A stretch of DNA of 35,447 nt from Alistipes sp. (GCA_017560305.1 JAFYOF010000060.1:1-35447), one strand, 5' to 3'; counted from the stretch's first letter, positions 5,687-15,278 are shown. Made by a program: numbers and translations. The notes: a model not told the origin generated them from the sequence alone.

Positions 5687-7888
5687 TTACTTGCCGTTGA
5701 AAGTAGAGATGAGTGAGTCAACCTTCTTGAGGCGGTCACGCCACCACTGCTTCATCATCTTAACCTCGTACTCCACATCACCGTAGTTGCCAGAGTAGTG
5801 TACCCAGCCGTTTGTTCCTGCAACGGCGTCGGCAGACTCAAGTTCGCGCCAGCGAGCAATCTCGCGGTCACGAGCACCTGATGAAATCTGCTTGTGAGCA
5901 TAGCTGTCAACCAGGGCGTCGAACTTATCGGCTGCGAGCTGGTTATTCTTGAGCTCAATCCAGCGGTCGTAAATCTTCTGCTGCAAGCCCTCTACATCAC
6001 CATCAATGATGCGCTTGAAGAGTTTGAAGTGGCTGCTTCCTGGGTTCGCAGAGTTGCCGTAGAACCAGCCGCTGCTTGCGTATGTTGTTACGCGGTTCCA
6101 GTCGCGACCCAATGTACCATCCAAATCCCACAAACCGTGCATAATTCGCTTGTCGGTGTTGATGTTGCGGTAGACCCAGTAGGTGTTACGACCTGCGTTG
6201 TCATACGCCAAAATCATATTCAGGAAGTTGAATGTGTCAATTACGCTATTCTCGGCAATGCGCTTTGAAAAATCGCGGCTGAACTCCTCCTTTGAAGTCT
6301 TGCTCACAAAGTCGATAAAGTCGGCCATATGGTTGAAGTTTGGCTTCTTGCCATCGTCTGCATCTGGGTACTCCTGCTCAATCTCACCAGAGTTCCAGTA
6401 GTAGTCATCGTTGCTGCTTCGTGCCGAGTAACCCTGCAGATAGCAAGCGGCAGTCCAACCCTTCGCCTTGTAGATGTAGCCACCATCCTGATCAATCTGA
6501 TACTGCTTGCGGTCAATGCGGTCGCTAAGTATGAAGAGACCCATATACTGACCATTGATGAACACCTCCACATAGTCGCCGTGAGTACCGCTGTTTGCCT
6601 TTGGCTTCTCGTCGACATAGTATGGCTTGTTGAATGTGTTCCACAAATCGAAGCATACGCGGTTACGCATACGCGCCATATCGAGGTACATAGCATCCAG
6701 AATCCAAGAGTTGTCGTTGCGGATGTTCAGGAGCTCCGCCTCACGCTTCTCGCCGGTGTCGGTCTTGAGCTTGAAGTTGTATGGCTTCTTTGGGTAGCGC
6801 ATTGCACCAGCACCACGATACTCGATACCCGCCTTGCTCTCAAACATAACAAGATTCTTTCTGTCGCCATCATCGGTGCGAGCCAGTGGGTCAAAGAGTT
6901 GGATTGTACAGTCAACCTTTGGCTCATCCTTGATAGACTCTGTGGTCTTGATGACCATAATAGGAAGGCTTGTGATATAGAGGTCATTCACTCCTACGAA
7001 TGAAGTGCTCTTGCTGTGAGTGTGAATCTTGAGCTTCTTGCCAGGAGCCATCTCCGAGAGAGTCACAACATCGCCAGAGTAGATTTTCTGGCCGTTGTCA
7101 CCAATAGTAAGCCACTGCACGCCATTACCCTTGAACTCAATCTTTACCTTCTTGTCGCTCTCGGTCGCATCCTCCTTTATAGAGTACATAAAGTCAGGCT
7201 GCGGAGAGTAGCCGTCGCTTGGGCAGAGATAGTCGTTAATCTTCAACTCGGTCAATGGGAGCACATTTGCATCGCCATTTGACGCAGTCTGCAACAAGAA
7301 TACCGAGTAGGTCATACCCGCCTTGCTGTCATTGATTGTAAGGGTTGTGCTGCGACCAACATCGCTCGAGTTGTAGCTAATCTCCAACACATTACCCTTT
7401 GGACGCACCCAGCCCTGACCCGATACCGATGGGGTGATTGTGAAACCCGACTTCGACAAGCCGCCGATGGTGATTTCACCGCCGTTGTGGTCGATTGAGT
7501 ATTCGCTGCAAGGGAGCGTGAAGAAGTATGACCAGTCCTGATCTACCTCCAGACGCTTCTGGATATCCTTCATCGTGAAGGTGATGTAGCCCGAGCGTGG
7601 CTCGTGCTCATCCTCGTTGGAGTATTCTTTAATCTTTACTTTCACCTCTGTAATGCCCGCCTCGCCTGACGATGGGGTCACTGTGAGCCACGACTTGGCA
7701 GAGCTCTTCGCTGTCCAAGAGCTTGTGGCGTCGATGGTGATGGTCTGCTCCTCACCTACTACCGAGGTGGAGATGTAGCTCTTTGACACATCAAAGCGGT
7801 CACCGATAAACTCGCCTGTGCTGTTGCACGAGTGGCTAAAAATAAGGAGGATTGCAAACAGAATCGTCTGTAAAGCGCATCTTTTCAT
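5687..7888 (-). CDS. BACON-domain CotH-family kinase lipoprotein
   Basis: Surface or periplasmic lipoprotein of 733 residues. The signal peptide ends in a lipobox with Cys21 (FSHSCN). Two BACON-type beta-sandwich domains follow (about 30-117 and 118-203), modules common in Bacteroidetes that often bind carbohydrate or mucin. A linker domain leads to a CotH kinase domain (about 325-725). Seen in it are the nucleotide loop G446-x-Y448-x-G450 (NGQYMGLF), AYDNAGRN (561-568), and the metal-binding WDLDGTLGRD (587-596). CotH proteins in spores phosphorylate proteins outside the cytoplasm. The substrate here is unknown. It is a single-gene unit closed by a strong terminator. The catalytic residues look intact. 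Confidence 0.88.
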   Translation of the reverse strand: MKRCALQTILFAILLIFSHSCNSTGEFIGDRFDVSKSYISTSVVGEEQTITIDATSSWTAKSSAKSWLTVTPSSGEAGITEVKVKIKEYSNEDEHEPRSGYITFTMKDIQKRLEVDQDWSYFFTLPCSEYSIDHNGGEITIGGLSKSGFTITPSVSGQGWVRPKGNVLEISYNSSDVGRSTTLTINDSKAGMTYSVFLLQTASNGDANVLPLTELKINDYLCPSDGYSPQPDFMYSIKEDATESDKKVKIEFKGNGVQWLTIGDNGQKIYSGDVVTLSEMAPGKKLKIHTHSKSTSFVGVNDLYITSLPIMVIKTTESIKDEPKVDCTIQLFDPLARTDDGDRKNLVMFESKAGIEYRGAGAMRYPKKPYNFKLKTDTGEKREAELLNIRNDNSWILDAMYLDMARMRNRVCFDLWNTFNKPYYVDEKPKANSGTHGDYVEVFINGQYMGLFILSDRIDRKQYQIDQDGGYIYKAKGWTAACYLQGYSARSSNDDYYWNSGEIEQEYPDADDGKKPNFNHMADFIDFVSKTSKEEFSRDFSKRIAENSVIDTFNFLNMILAYDNAGRNTYWVYRNINTDKRIMHGLWDLDGTLGRDWNRVTTYASSGWFYGNSANPGSSHFKLFKRIIDGDVEGLQQKIYDRWIELKNNQLAADKFDALVDSYAHKQISSGARDREIARWRELESADAVAGTNGWVHYSGNYGDVEYEVKMMKQWWRDRLKKVDSLISTFNGK

Positions 7889-7998
7889 AAGGCAAAAATT
7901 TGTTTTAAGTGGATAATCTCACGAAGGTCGGAGTGCCTTGCCCGATGCTTCGTTTTACGCTGTGTATTAAGGGGTATGCCCTCGGTTTTTCAGCGCTG

Positions 7999-8006
7999 CA
8001 AAATTA
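7999..8006 (-). promoter_or_regulatory. Possible -7 box for the CotH-type gene
   Basis: Minus strand TAATTTTG fits TAnnTTTG. The nearest upstream TTTG is only 16 bases away and lies in the terminator hairpin, so the upstream element is weak. The leader would be about 100 bases. Confidence 0.35.
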
Positions 8007-8007
8007 C

Positions 8008-8047
8008 AAAAAACATCCGAAACAAAAAGCGTTTCGGATGTTTTTTT
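8008..8047 (-). terminator. Terminator after the AsmA-type gene
   Basis: Perfect 12-bp stem (8012-8023 with 8031-8042), 7-base loop, and a T run on the minus strand. It also has seven T on the plus strand and could work both ways. Confidence 0.85.
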
Positions 8048-8062
8048 GCTATTGTGGGAAAA

Positions 8063-10591
8063 CTATTCGCTCTTCTTCTTAAAGAGGCTGCCGATTGCCT
8101 TGATTGTCTCAACGGTCTTTTCGGCCTTGTTGGTCGAGGTTGAGTCGCTCTTCTCGGCTGTTGATGACGATGATGAGCCGCCCACCAACTTCTCAATCAA
8201 GCCCGTTGCAGCCTGCTGTGCTGCCTGCTTTGCAAGGCTCTCAAGGTCGATGCTAACCTTTGGCGAGGTAAATGTACCGCCGATGTTCATATCCACAGTG
8301 CCAATCTTCGATGCGAAGCCCGCCGAGGCAGGGATGGTAATCTTACCCTTATAGTCGATAGTCTGGTCGAGACCCGTAGTTCCCGAGAGGTTCATCACAT
8401 AGTCACCCAACTTGATGTCGAATGGCTTTGTAGCAACCTTGCCATCGTTGATTGTGAACTCCACATTCAAATCCTTTGCTCGTGCCTCCTTCAGCGCTGG
8501 CTTCTTGAGGATGTCGGCAACGATATTGATGAACTGCACATCGCTCAGACACAAATCCTTTGTAGAGAGGCTACCACTTCCGTTCAGGGTCTTTACCACT
8601 GGGCTCATCTCGTCGTTAAGGTCGGTATCAACCTTGATGTGACCCGAGAAGTCACCCTTCAGGTTAAGGAAGATAGGAGCCAGCTGGCGCACCATATCCA
8701 ATTCATCGTAAGCCTTTGCAAAGGCGATGTTATTCAACGCAAAGCCCGCATTGAGGTGTGGATTCTTCTCTGCTGGTGTTGCGTAAGAGCCGTTCACCAC
8801 TACTCCACCGCCCATAGCGTTGAGCGAGAGGTTCTGCATATCCACCTTGCTATCCTTCACAACCAAAAGACCCTTCACATCCGTAAGGTTCATCTTGCCG
8901 AACAACACCTGCTTGAAGTCAGCCTGCATACGGAAGTCGATATTCTCTGGCACGCGGATAACGCCCATTGCCTCCTCTGCCTGCTCCTCGGTTGTGGTCT
9001 CCTCCTCTGCGGCTGCCTCTGCCTCGCCCTCGGTCATAAAGTCATTGAGGTTCATCTTCTGGCTGCTCACATTGAGCGTACCCTTCAATGTTGTGCCCTT
9101 GAAAACATAACCCAGGTAGTTCTCGAAGCGGCTGTCGAGTGTGATATCGTTCTCGCCGATGCCAATCTTTGTCTGGCTGAGCTGCAGGTAACGAGGCTCA
9201 AATGAGAATGTAGACTTCTCGATATTCACATCAGGGATGCCCGCCATTTGGAACACCATATTGCTCAGGTTGATGCTGCCCGACGCCTGCACACGGTCGT
9301 ACTCGCCCTTGTCAATCATCGACATAGCACCCGCCACGCTCATATCGGCATCTACCACACCGTTGAGATCCATATCCTCCAATGGATACACATCCTTAAT
9401 CTTACCCAAGTCGAGCTTACCCTTCGCCGCAGCGTTGAAGTTAAGGTCGCTGATTGGGGTCTTTACATTTGCAGTCACCGAGAATGGGTTGCCCGCCAAA
9501 GTGAAGTTAAATGGATTTACAACCACAGTCGTAGCATCTGCTGTGCCGCCAGGGTTGTGTACCTTTGCGATGATGTTGATACCATCCACGCCCGCTGGCA
9601 ACGATGGGTAGCGGAACATTGCGTTCTTTACATTCAAGTCAACATCAAATGCTGGCAGGTTGTCGCCCTCCATCTTACCCTTTGCGTAGGCGTTGAGTGT
9701 TGCCACGCCATCGGTCTTCAAGCCTGCGAAATCCTTTGCATAGATAGCTGGAACGAGCGAAAGAATCTCCTTGAAGCCAATCTCGTTGGTGTTGAGTTTG
9801 AGATCCATATCGATAGCCTCGCCCTGCATTGCCACCCAACCATCGATAGCAGCCTCGATGGCGTTGAGCGAGAGTGAATTCTCACGCAAGGTGAACTTCA
9901 TATTCTTCAGGTCGGCATCCACATCCATCTTCGCGCCCACCTTCGCCTTGTTAAGGAAAGGTACGCCGCCCATACGGAATGTCACGGCTGGGGTCTGCGC
10001 CTTGAGGCGGATTGTGGTGTTGTCGCTGGTCATATCGCCCGAGCAGGTTGCGTCAAGGTCACGCATCTCGGCATACATACCGCCCTGACGATCGTCGTAG
10101 ATAACTGTGAGGTCATCAATCGAAAGCTTCTTAAGTGAGATGCTGAACGATGACTCCTCGCTCTCCTCCTCGGTCTGCTCCTCCACCTCGTCGCTTGGCT
10201 TCATCACATCCCAGTTCACCTTGCCATCCTCCAGCACAATAGCCTTCAGGCGTGTGTCATCAACGATAACCTTCGACACCTCGAAGCCGCTGTCGCCGAA
10301 GATTGACATCACATTCACCGCCGCGGTCAACTCGCCCGCATAGACCAATGTGTCGTTCTCGAACTCCTCGATGCCCTTCAACCAAAAGTTCTTCAGCGTC
10401 ACCGAAGCCTGTGGGAAGTTGCGGATAAGGCTGATGTTAAGGCTCTTGAAGTCGAACTGAGCGTTGAGCATCTTGTTACCCTCGCTCTTTACGATGCCCT
10501 CAATCTTGCCCTTGAATGCCATAGGCAAAACCATCAGCAGAAGCACCACCGCCGCAAGCGTGATGCCCGTGATTTTAATAAGTCGTTTCAT
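8063..10591 (-). CDS. AsmA-family envelope protein
   Basis: An 842-residue protein with one N-terminal membrane helix (about 4-25) and a long periplasmic body rich in repeated beta strands, as in the AsmA/YhdP/TamB group. Members are thought to form inner-to-outer-membrane bridges that carry phospholipid or to influence outer-membrane assembly. The N-terminal AsmA region is visible (FKSLNISLIRNFPQASVTLKN, VNWDVMKPSDE). A C-terminal AsmA-type repeat region occupies about 540-780, including the LKEARAKDLNVEF and PFDIKLGDYVMNLSG segments. An acidic Glu-rich linker lies near 525-545. The C-terminus is a Ser/Lys-rich tail predicted to be soluble. It has its own promoter and terminator and is not part of an obvious operon. 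Confidence 0.88.
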   Translation of the reverse strand: MKRLIKITGITLAAVVLLLMVLPMAFKGKIEGIVKSEGNKMLNAQFDFKSLNISLIRNFPQASVTLKNFWLKGIEEFENDTLVYAGELTAAVNVMSIFGDSGFEVSKVIVDDTRLKAIVLEDGKVNWDVMKPSDEVEEQTEEESEESSFSISLKKLSIDDLTVIYDDRQGGMYAEMRDLDATCSGDMTSDNTTIRLKAQTPAVTFRMGGVPFLNKAKVGAKMDVDADLKNMKFTLRENSLSLNAIEAAIDGWVAMQGEAIDMDLKLNTNEIGFKEILSLVPAIYAKDFAGLKTDGVATLNAYAKGKMEGDNLPAFDVDLNVKNAMFRYPSLPAGVDGINIIAKVHNPGGTADATTVVVNPFNFTLAGNPFSVTANVKTPISDLNFNAAAKGKLDLGKIKDVYPLEDMDLNGVVDADMSVAGAMSMIDKGEYDRVQASGSINLSNMVFQMAGIPDVNIEKSTFSFEPRYLQLSQTKIGIGENDITLDSRFENYLGYVFKGTTLKGTLNVSSQKMNLNDFMTEGEAEAAAEEETTTEEQAEEAMGVIRVPENIDFRMQADFKQVLFGKMNLTDVKGLLVVKDSKVDMQNLSLNAMGGGVVVNGSYATPAEKNPHLNAGFALNNIAFAKAYDELDMVRQLAPIFLNLKGDFSGHIKVDTDLNDEMSPVVKTLNGSGSLSTKDLCLSDVQFINIVADILKKPALKEARAKDLNVEFTINDGKVATKPFDIKLGDYVMNLSGTTGLDQTIDYKGKITIPASAGFASKIGTVDMNIGGTFTSPKVSIDLESLAKQAAQQAATGLIEKLVGGSSSSSTAEKSDSTSTNKAEKTVETIKAIGSLFKKKSE

Positions 10592-10632
10592 AGTATTGAT
10601 TTTTTCGTTATTGATTTCTCCTCTAACAACGG

Positions 10633-10662
10633 CAAAGATAACACTACGCCCCCAAACTACAA
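10633..10662 (-). promoter_or_regulatory. Promoter of the AsmA-type gene
   Basis: Minus strand TTG 10662-10660, 19-base spacer, TATCTTTG 10640-10633. Predicted leader about 35 bases. Confidence 0.65.
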
Positions 10663-10711
10663 TGCTCTATCGGGCGAAAAACGCATATTTCACCTCATAA
10701 GGCGCCGATAT

Positions 10712-10743
10712 TTTGAAAAACTGGAGAATTTTCTGTAAATTTA
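10712..10743 (+). promoter_or_regulatory. Probable promoter of the sialidase-fold gene
   Basis: TTTG 10712-10715, 20-base spacer, TAAATTTA 10736-10743 (one mismatch in the last base of the -7 box). Confidence 0.45.
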
Positions 10744-10809
10744 CCGATGAGAATGCCGCGAAACTATGCGCATTGCACCCACCTAAGATAAACTAAAAAC
10801 TTATATACT

Positions 10810-11925
10810 ATGAAACTTGGAAAACTCTTTGCTGGCGCGCTGCTTGCCGCCGTGCTGATTGGTTGTGCGCCAAAGGATGTCACCATCGTGTGGGATGATG
10901 CTTCGTGTCACTTTGTGTCGCACGGAGTCTATGCGCGAGTGAAAAAGGTTGATGACCGCTTTGCGCTGGTCTACAATGCGGGCAACCCCGCCCTTATACG
11001 CTTCAGCGATGATGGTTGTGAGAGTTGGGGCGAGCCTATGGAGGTGGCGAGAGCCGAGGGCTACGGCTTCACAAATTGCGAACTCCTGCAGTTGCAGAGC
11101 GGCAGACTGCTCTATATGTGGAATGCCCGCCCTCACCGCGACACGGGTCTGCCATTTAAGATTATGTATTCTACATCCGACGATAGCGGCAAGAGCTGGA
11201 GCGAGGCGCGCGACCTGTATATAGCCCACCCGCAGTTTCAGGATGGTTGCTGGGAGCCTATCGCGCTGCAGTTGCCCGATGGCGAGGTGCAGATATATTT
11301 CGCCAATGAAGCGCCCTACACCTCAAGTTCCGAGCAGGAGATTTCTATGATGCGTTCAACCGATGATGCCAGGAGTTGGAGCGAGGCGGAGAAGGTCTCA
11401 TTCTGTGCTGGTGCGCGCGATGGTATGCCTGTGCCAATCTATCTGCCACACTCTAACGAGATTGCCGTGGCGATTGAGGATAACGGCATTCGTGGCAGAT
11501 TCAAGCCTGTGATTGTTCGCACGCGCAATAATTGGAAGGATGGTTATGTGTCGGCTGCGGACTCTCGCCGTGAGGAGGCTCTCACGCCCGACTGCGCTGT
11601 TCACGACACCATCTATGCGGGTGCGCCCTACCTTATCCGTTTGGGCGAGAAGCACACCCTGCTTGGAGTGCAATCTACCGAAGGTAGAAAGGGCAGCAAT
11701 GAAAGATTTGCAAATCTGCAGATCTATGTAGGCGATAAGGATGCACGCAATTTCCACAACCGCACAACGCCTCTGCCAAATCTTCCGATGGATGGCAATG
11801 CGCTATGGAACTCCATTACACAGATTGACGATGAGACCGTTATTGCTGTGATGTCGGTGAGTGGTATGGGTCGCGGCAAGAGCGGCATCTGGACCGCCAA
11901 AGGCAAGATTACAGAGGTGGAGTAA
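10810..11925 (+). CDS. Sialidase-fold (BNR/Asp-box) lipoprotein glycosidase
   Basis: Lipoprotein of 371 residues; the signal peptide ends LIGC with Cys19. It has the six-bladed propeller look of sialidase-like enzymes: Asp boxes at 66-73 (SDDGCESW), 123-130 (SDDSGKSW) and 183-190 (STDDARSW). Acidic and aromatic active-site-like segments are TNCE (88-91), CWEP (147-150) and YFANE (163-167). The WEP and ANE segments also recall the GH93 exo-arabinanase branch. I do not see enough of the three-arginine pattern of true sialidases to call the substrate, so it may act on plant or host glycans. It stands alone between its own promoter and a terminator, with the rhamnose genes 4 kb away. Confidence 0.78.
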   Translation: MKLGKLFAGALLAAVLIGCAPKDVTIVWDDASCHFVSHGVYARVKKVDDRFALVYNAGNPALIRFSDDGCESWGEPMEVARAEGYGFTNCELLQLQSGRLLYMWNARPHRDTGLPFKIMYSTSDDSGKSWSEARDLYIAHPQFQDGCWEPIALQLPDGEVQIYFANEAPYTSSSEQEISMMRSTDDARSWSEAEKVSFCAGARDGMPVPIYLPHSNEIAVAIEDNGIRGRFKPVIVRTRNNWKDGYVSAADSRREEALTPDCAVHDTIYAGAPYLIRLGEKHTLLGVQSTEGRKGSNERFANLQIYVGDKDARNFHNRTTPLPNLPMDGNALWNSITQIDDETVIAVMSVSGMGRGKSGIWTAKGKITEVE

Positions 11926-11944
11926 GACCACTTATAATATATAT

Positions 11945-11990
11945 AAGAAAAGAGTCCTCGGCATTTCACCGAAGACTCTTTTCTTGTTTA
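11945..11990. terminator. Bidirectional terminator between convergent genes
   Basis: A stem of about 12 bp pairs 11945-11956 with 11974-11985 and is extended by cgg/ccg inside. T-rich tails are present on both strands. It serves the sialidase-fold gene and the BspA-type gene. Confidence 0.8.
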
Positions 11991-12003
11991 GGGGATATTC
12001 CGC

Positions 12004-13659
12004 CTAATTTACATATACAATTCTAAAGTTTCCGTCACCAAATACTGATGAGCTAAACCCGTAAGATTTTGATATCTTAATTTTGATTTCTATAAGGCTT
12101 GAATAATTTGTACCTATGCCTACAAACATATTCGCTGCATTATCCCCAGATATGTTTCTAAAATCAAAACTTGTCAAATCCAAGCCCTCCAATGCAGAAC
12201 AATTAGAGAACATTGTAGTCACATATACCAAATTTGAAGTGTCAAAACTGCTCAAATTAAGCGACTTTAATGATGAGCAACCGTCAAACATAGACTCCAT
12301 GCTCTCTACATTCGATGTATTGAAATGACTTAAATCCAACGACTTCAATGTATAGCTATAGCTAAACATACCAGCCATATTTGTTACATTCGATGTATTG
12401 AAATTGCTTGTATTCACTGAAGACAACTTTCTGCAATCTGTAAACATATATGACATATCCTCCACATTCGATGTATCAAAACCGCTCAAGTTCAACGCTG
12501 CAAATGAGTCGCAACGGCGGAACATATAGCTCATATTCGTCACATTTGATGTGTTGAAATTACCCCAATTCAAATTATTCAATTTAGTACAATACTCAAA
12601 CATACGACTCATATTTGTCACATTCGATGTGTCAAGATTTGTAAAGTCAATTGATTGCAACTGACTTTTATAATAAAACATCATCGAACAATCTGCATTA
12701 GCCATAATCTTGTCAGCAGGAGTGTGGAACTCTACTTCGGTATCATTCTTTACTACGAGATAGATAGAGGCATCTGGTCTAAATGCCGAACCAAGATTTA
12801 TATCGCTCTTCTCATTGCTATTTACAACAAACTTTACCGATGTTGCCTCATCAGGAATAAGGCTATTTATCGTCTCACCCTTTGGCAACGACACAGATGT
12901 CTTGATAATGATATTCATAATCGTACGCTTGCCCGCCTCAAATGTGAGGGCTGGCAAAGAGTAACTATAAGTCTGATTTCCGTGCTTAAGTCGGAGTGTA
13001 AACTCATCCTCAGCAAAACCATCCTCGTTGACTGGCATATTGAATACAACAGTAGATGTGTCGAGACCTGAGAGTTGAATCTCCTTACCCTCAAGGCTCT
13101 GCGTATAGGTCAAATCCTCAGCCACGCTCCACTTGCCGATAAAGTCATTCTGCGACGAGAGTGTCGCCTGAGTAACCTTGCGCGCAGTGTGGTTATCCTT
13201 GTCACCCTGCCATACGCGCACCTCAAGCGCTGAACTCAAGTGCGACAACTCTACACGGTTGATTGCGTCCAAAGTTGTTGCCGATGCAGTGCCCACATAA
13301 ACTGGGCGCCAAGTACCATCCTGATAAGCCGAAAGCGCGTGGTCAGCATCCTCCTGACCATAGAAGAAATGAAAATCGGCAGCCTCCTGCGAAGAATAAC
13401 CGAAGTTGTTGCATACGAAGTCGTTACCCTTTTCCAATGTAAGGGTGTTGCGCATCTTCTCGCCAGCATTCTGATAGCCCACAAGCTGGTCATTCTCCTC
13501 CCACGACCACTTGAGCTCCTCGTTGAATGAGCGGGTTGAGTTGTCCACCGAGATAATCAGCGGTGCGCTATATTTTGGAGAGTTTGCCTCCTCGAACATA
13601 CTCTCCTGACAGCCTGCAAAAACAAGTGCGGCTGCGAAAAATGATAAAATCTTTCTCAT
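12004..13659 (-). CDS. Fimbrillin-like lipoprotein with BspA-type leucine-rich repeats
   Basis: Predicted surface lipoprotein of 551 residues; the signal peptide ends ALVFAGC. The N-terminal half (about 30-270) resembles fimbrillin/Mfa-like modules of Bacteroidales (STRSFNEELKWSWEENDQLVGY region). The C-terminal half carries at least six 24-residue repeats of the DUF285/BspA type, with a core like FDTSNVTNMSYMF followed by a Cys and LKSLNLSS. Such proteins bind host matrix or other cells, or anchor pili. The specific ligand is unknown. ATG 13659 was chosen over an upstream in-frame start because it begins a clean signal peptide. A 38-residue gene ends 23 bases upstream. The repeat part is richer in A/T than the rest, typical of expanded repeats. 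Confidence 0.85.
   Translation of the reverse strand: MRKILSFFAAALVFAGCQESMFEEANSPKYSAPLIISVDNSTRSFNEELKWSWEENDQLVGYQNAGEKMRNTLTLEKGNDFVCNNFGYSSQEAADFHFFYGQEDADHALSAYQDGTWRPVYVGTASATTLDAINRVELSHLSSALEVRVWQGDKDNHTARKVTQATLSSQNDFIGKWSVAEDLTYTQSLEGKEIQLSGLDTSTVVFNMPVNEDGFAEDEFTLRLKHGNQTYSYSLPALTFEAGKRTIMNIIIKTSVSLPKGETINSLIPDEATSVKFVVNSNEKSDINLGSAFRPDASIYLVVKNDTEVEFHTPADKIMANADCSMMFYYKSQLQSIDFTNLDTSNVTNMSRMFEYCTKLNNLNWGNFNTSNVTNMSYMFRRCDSFAALNLSGFDTSNVEDMSYMFTDCRKLSSVNTSNFNTSNVTNMAGMFSYSYTLKSLDLSHFNTSNVESMESMFDGCSSLKSLNLSSFDTSNLVYVTTMFSNCSALEGLDLTSFDFRNISGDNAANMFVGIGTNYSSLIEIKIKISKSYGFSSSVFGDGNFRIVYVN
12110..12690 (-). repeat. In-gene array of about 72-base repeats
   Basis: Repeats encoding the BspA units recur about every 72 bases, each with a block like acattcgatgt. 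They are degenerate, coding and in frame, and may allow copy-number change by slippage. Confidence 0.75.
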
Positions 13660-13682
13660 TGTTTTCTCTCTAAAATTTTTTA

Positions 13683-13799
13683 TTACCAATGCACTGGACC
13701 ATCCTGACCATCTGCGCCCGGGAATGATGCCGCAAAACCTTTCTCAACAGCCACCTCTATGATTTCCATAGCTGGCTCAACATAAATCTTCTTCTCCAT
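13683..13799 (-). CDS. 38-residue peptide upstream of the BspA-type gene
   Basis: Thirty-eight codons, ATG 13799 to TAA 13683, 23 bases before the lipoprotein start. The sequence begins MEKKIYVEPAMEIIEVAVEKGF and ends with a Gly/Asp-rich, uncharged tail finishing VHW. It has no signal peptide and no cysteine. Short proteins of this style (a lysine start, a P-x-ME-x-IE segment, then KGF and a flexible glycine-rich tail) are, to my knowledge, frequent next to Bacteroidales surface genes, but their function is not known. It could be a leader peptide, a small secreted peptide or a partner of the lipoprotein. Confidence 0.55.
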   Translation of the reverse strand: MEKKIYVEPAMEIIEVAVEKGFAASFPGADGQDGPVHW

Positions 13800-13827
13800 T
13801 TTTGTTTTGTTATTAAATTGGGTTAAA

Positions 13828-13871
13828 TCTCAAAAAGGACGGTCAACCTCGGCGGGTCAACCATCCTTTTT
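13828..13871 (-). terminator. Terminator after glyA
   Basis: Bases 13832-13848 pair with 13855-13871 as a 17-bp stem on the minus strand, using three G-U pairs. On the plus strand the same positions are mismatches, so it is directed leftward. The stem ends in five T. Confidence 0.75.
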
Positions 13872-13904
13872 ATTTAAGGTAATATTCTCCTCTTTTCTCC
13901 GTTA

Positions 13905-15185
13905 CTACCAAGCGAACAAAGGATACTCTGCCATCATAGCATTCACATCCTTGCGAACTGCTGCGATGTTCTCCTCGTTCTCTGGGTCGTGCAATACGCG
14001 GTCGATGAGCTCAACGATGTAGTCCATCTTGTCCTCCTTCACACCACGAGTTGTGATTGCTGGTGTACCGAAACGCAAACCTGATGTGAGGAATGGTGAG
14101 CGTGAATCGAATGGCACCATATTCTTGTTAGTGGTGATGTCAGCTGCAACCAAGCAACGCTCTGCGAGCTTACCTGTGAGCTCTGGGAACTTTGTGCGGA
14201 GGTCGATGAGCATCAAGTGGTTATCTGTACCGTTTGACACAACTGTGTAGCCACGCTTTGCAAAAGCCTCAGCCATAGCGTTAGCGTTCTTCTGCACCTG
14301 CATCTGGTACTCCTTATACTCTGGCTGCAATGCCTCGCCGAAAGCAACTGCCTTCGCTGCGATAACATGCTCCAATGGACCGCCCTGGATACCTGGGAAC
14401 ACTGCTGAGTTCAAAATCTGAGACATCATCTTCACTACGCCCTTTGGAGTTGTGTAGCCCCATGGGTTCTCGAAGTCCTTACCCATCAAGATGATACCAC
14501 CGCGTGGACCACGGAGTGTCTTATGTGTTGTAGATGTAACGATGTGAGCATACTTAACTGGGTTGTCCAACACGCCAGCAGCGATAAGACCTGCTGTGTG
14601 AGCCATATCCACCATAAAGAGTGCGCCTACCTTGTCAGCGATCTCGCGCATACGCTTGTAGTCCCACTCGCGTGAGTAAGCCGATGCACCACCAACGATA
14701 AGCTTTGGCTTGTGCTCCAACGCCTTGCGCTCCATATCCTCGTAGTCGATAGTACCGGTAGCCTCGTTGAGCTGATAGCCAACAGCGTTGAAGTACATAC
14801 CTGACATATTTACTGGTGAACCGTGTGAGAGGTGACCACCGTGAGCGAGGTCAAGACCCATAAATGTGTCGCCTGGCTTCAATACAGCGAAGAATACTGC
14901 CATATTTGCCTGTGCGCCAGAGTGTGGCTGAACATTAGCGTACTCTGCACCGTACAACTCGCAAAGACGCTCGATAGCCAAACGCTCCACCTTGTCCACT
15001 ACCTCACAACCGCCATAGTAACGCGCTGCTGGATAGCCCTCTGCATACTTGTTTGTGAGTACAGAACCCATAGCAGCCATAACCTGGTCGCTCACGAAGT
15101 TCTCTGATGCGATAAGCTCGATGCCGTGCATCTGGCGAGTGCGCTCCTCGTTGATGAGGTCAAAAATCTGATTATCCTGTTTCAT
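13905..15185 (-). CDS. glyA: Serine hydroxymethyltransferase
   Basis: Cytoplasmic PLP enzyme that interconverts serine and glycine while loading tetrahydrofolate with a one-carbon unit. The 426 residues match the family. Visible motifs are LIASENFVS (24-32), [13 protein letters not shown] (47-59), the PLP-binding VDMAHTAGL (192-200) and the Schiff-base lysine Lys222 in [13 protein letters not shown]. The frame is open further upstream, but ATG 15185 gives the standard N-terminus and lies downstream of a consensus promoter at 15248-15278. It is transcribed alone and ends in a terminator. Its sequence is highly conserved and I see no anomaly. Confidence 0.98.
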   Translation of the reverse strand: MKQDNQIFDLINEERTRQMHGIELIASENFVSDQVMAAMGSVLTNKYAEGYPAARYYGGCEVVDKVERLAIERLCELYGAEYANVQPHSGAQANMAVFFAVLKPGDTFMGLDLAHGGHLSHGSPVNMSGMYFNAVGYQLNEATGTIDYEDMERKALEHKPKLIVGGASAYSREWDYKRMREIADKVGALFMVDMAHTAGLIAAGVLDNPVKYAHIVTSTTHKTLRGPRGGIILMGKDFENPWGYTTPKGVVKMMSQILNSAVFPGIQGGPLEHVIAAKAVAFGEALQPEYKEYQMQVQKNANAMAEAFAKRGYTVVSNGTDNHLMLIDLRTKFPELTGKLAERCLVAADITTNKNMVPFDSRSPFLTSGLRFGTPAITTRGVKEDKMDYIVELIDRVLHDPENEENIAAVRKDVNAMMAEYPLFAW

Positions 15186-15247
15186 TGTTTTATGTAATTT
15201 AATTTGACTTTTCCTTCTTATGTAAAGACTTTCGCCTAAATATTGCG

Positions 15248-15278
15248 CAAAGTTAATTAAACTTTGTTTATTATTCAA
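15248..15278 (-). promoter_or_regulatory. Promoter of glyA
   Basis: Minus strand TTG 15278-15276, 20-base spacer, TAACTTTG 15255-15248. The predicted leader is about 55 bases. This also shows that upstream in-frame start codons of glyA lie outside the transcript. Confidence 0.65.

Noticed and set aside
10810..11925. True sialidase (nanH)
   Set aside because: Asp boxes are present, but I could not see the full arginine triad, and the WEP/ANE segments point to other propeller glycosidases.
12110..12690. Regular repeats resembling a CRISPR array
   Set aside because: The repeats are in frame, spaced 72 bases without unique spacers, and encode BspA-type leucine-rich units.
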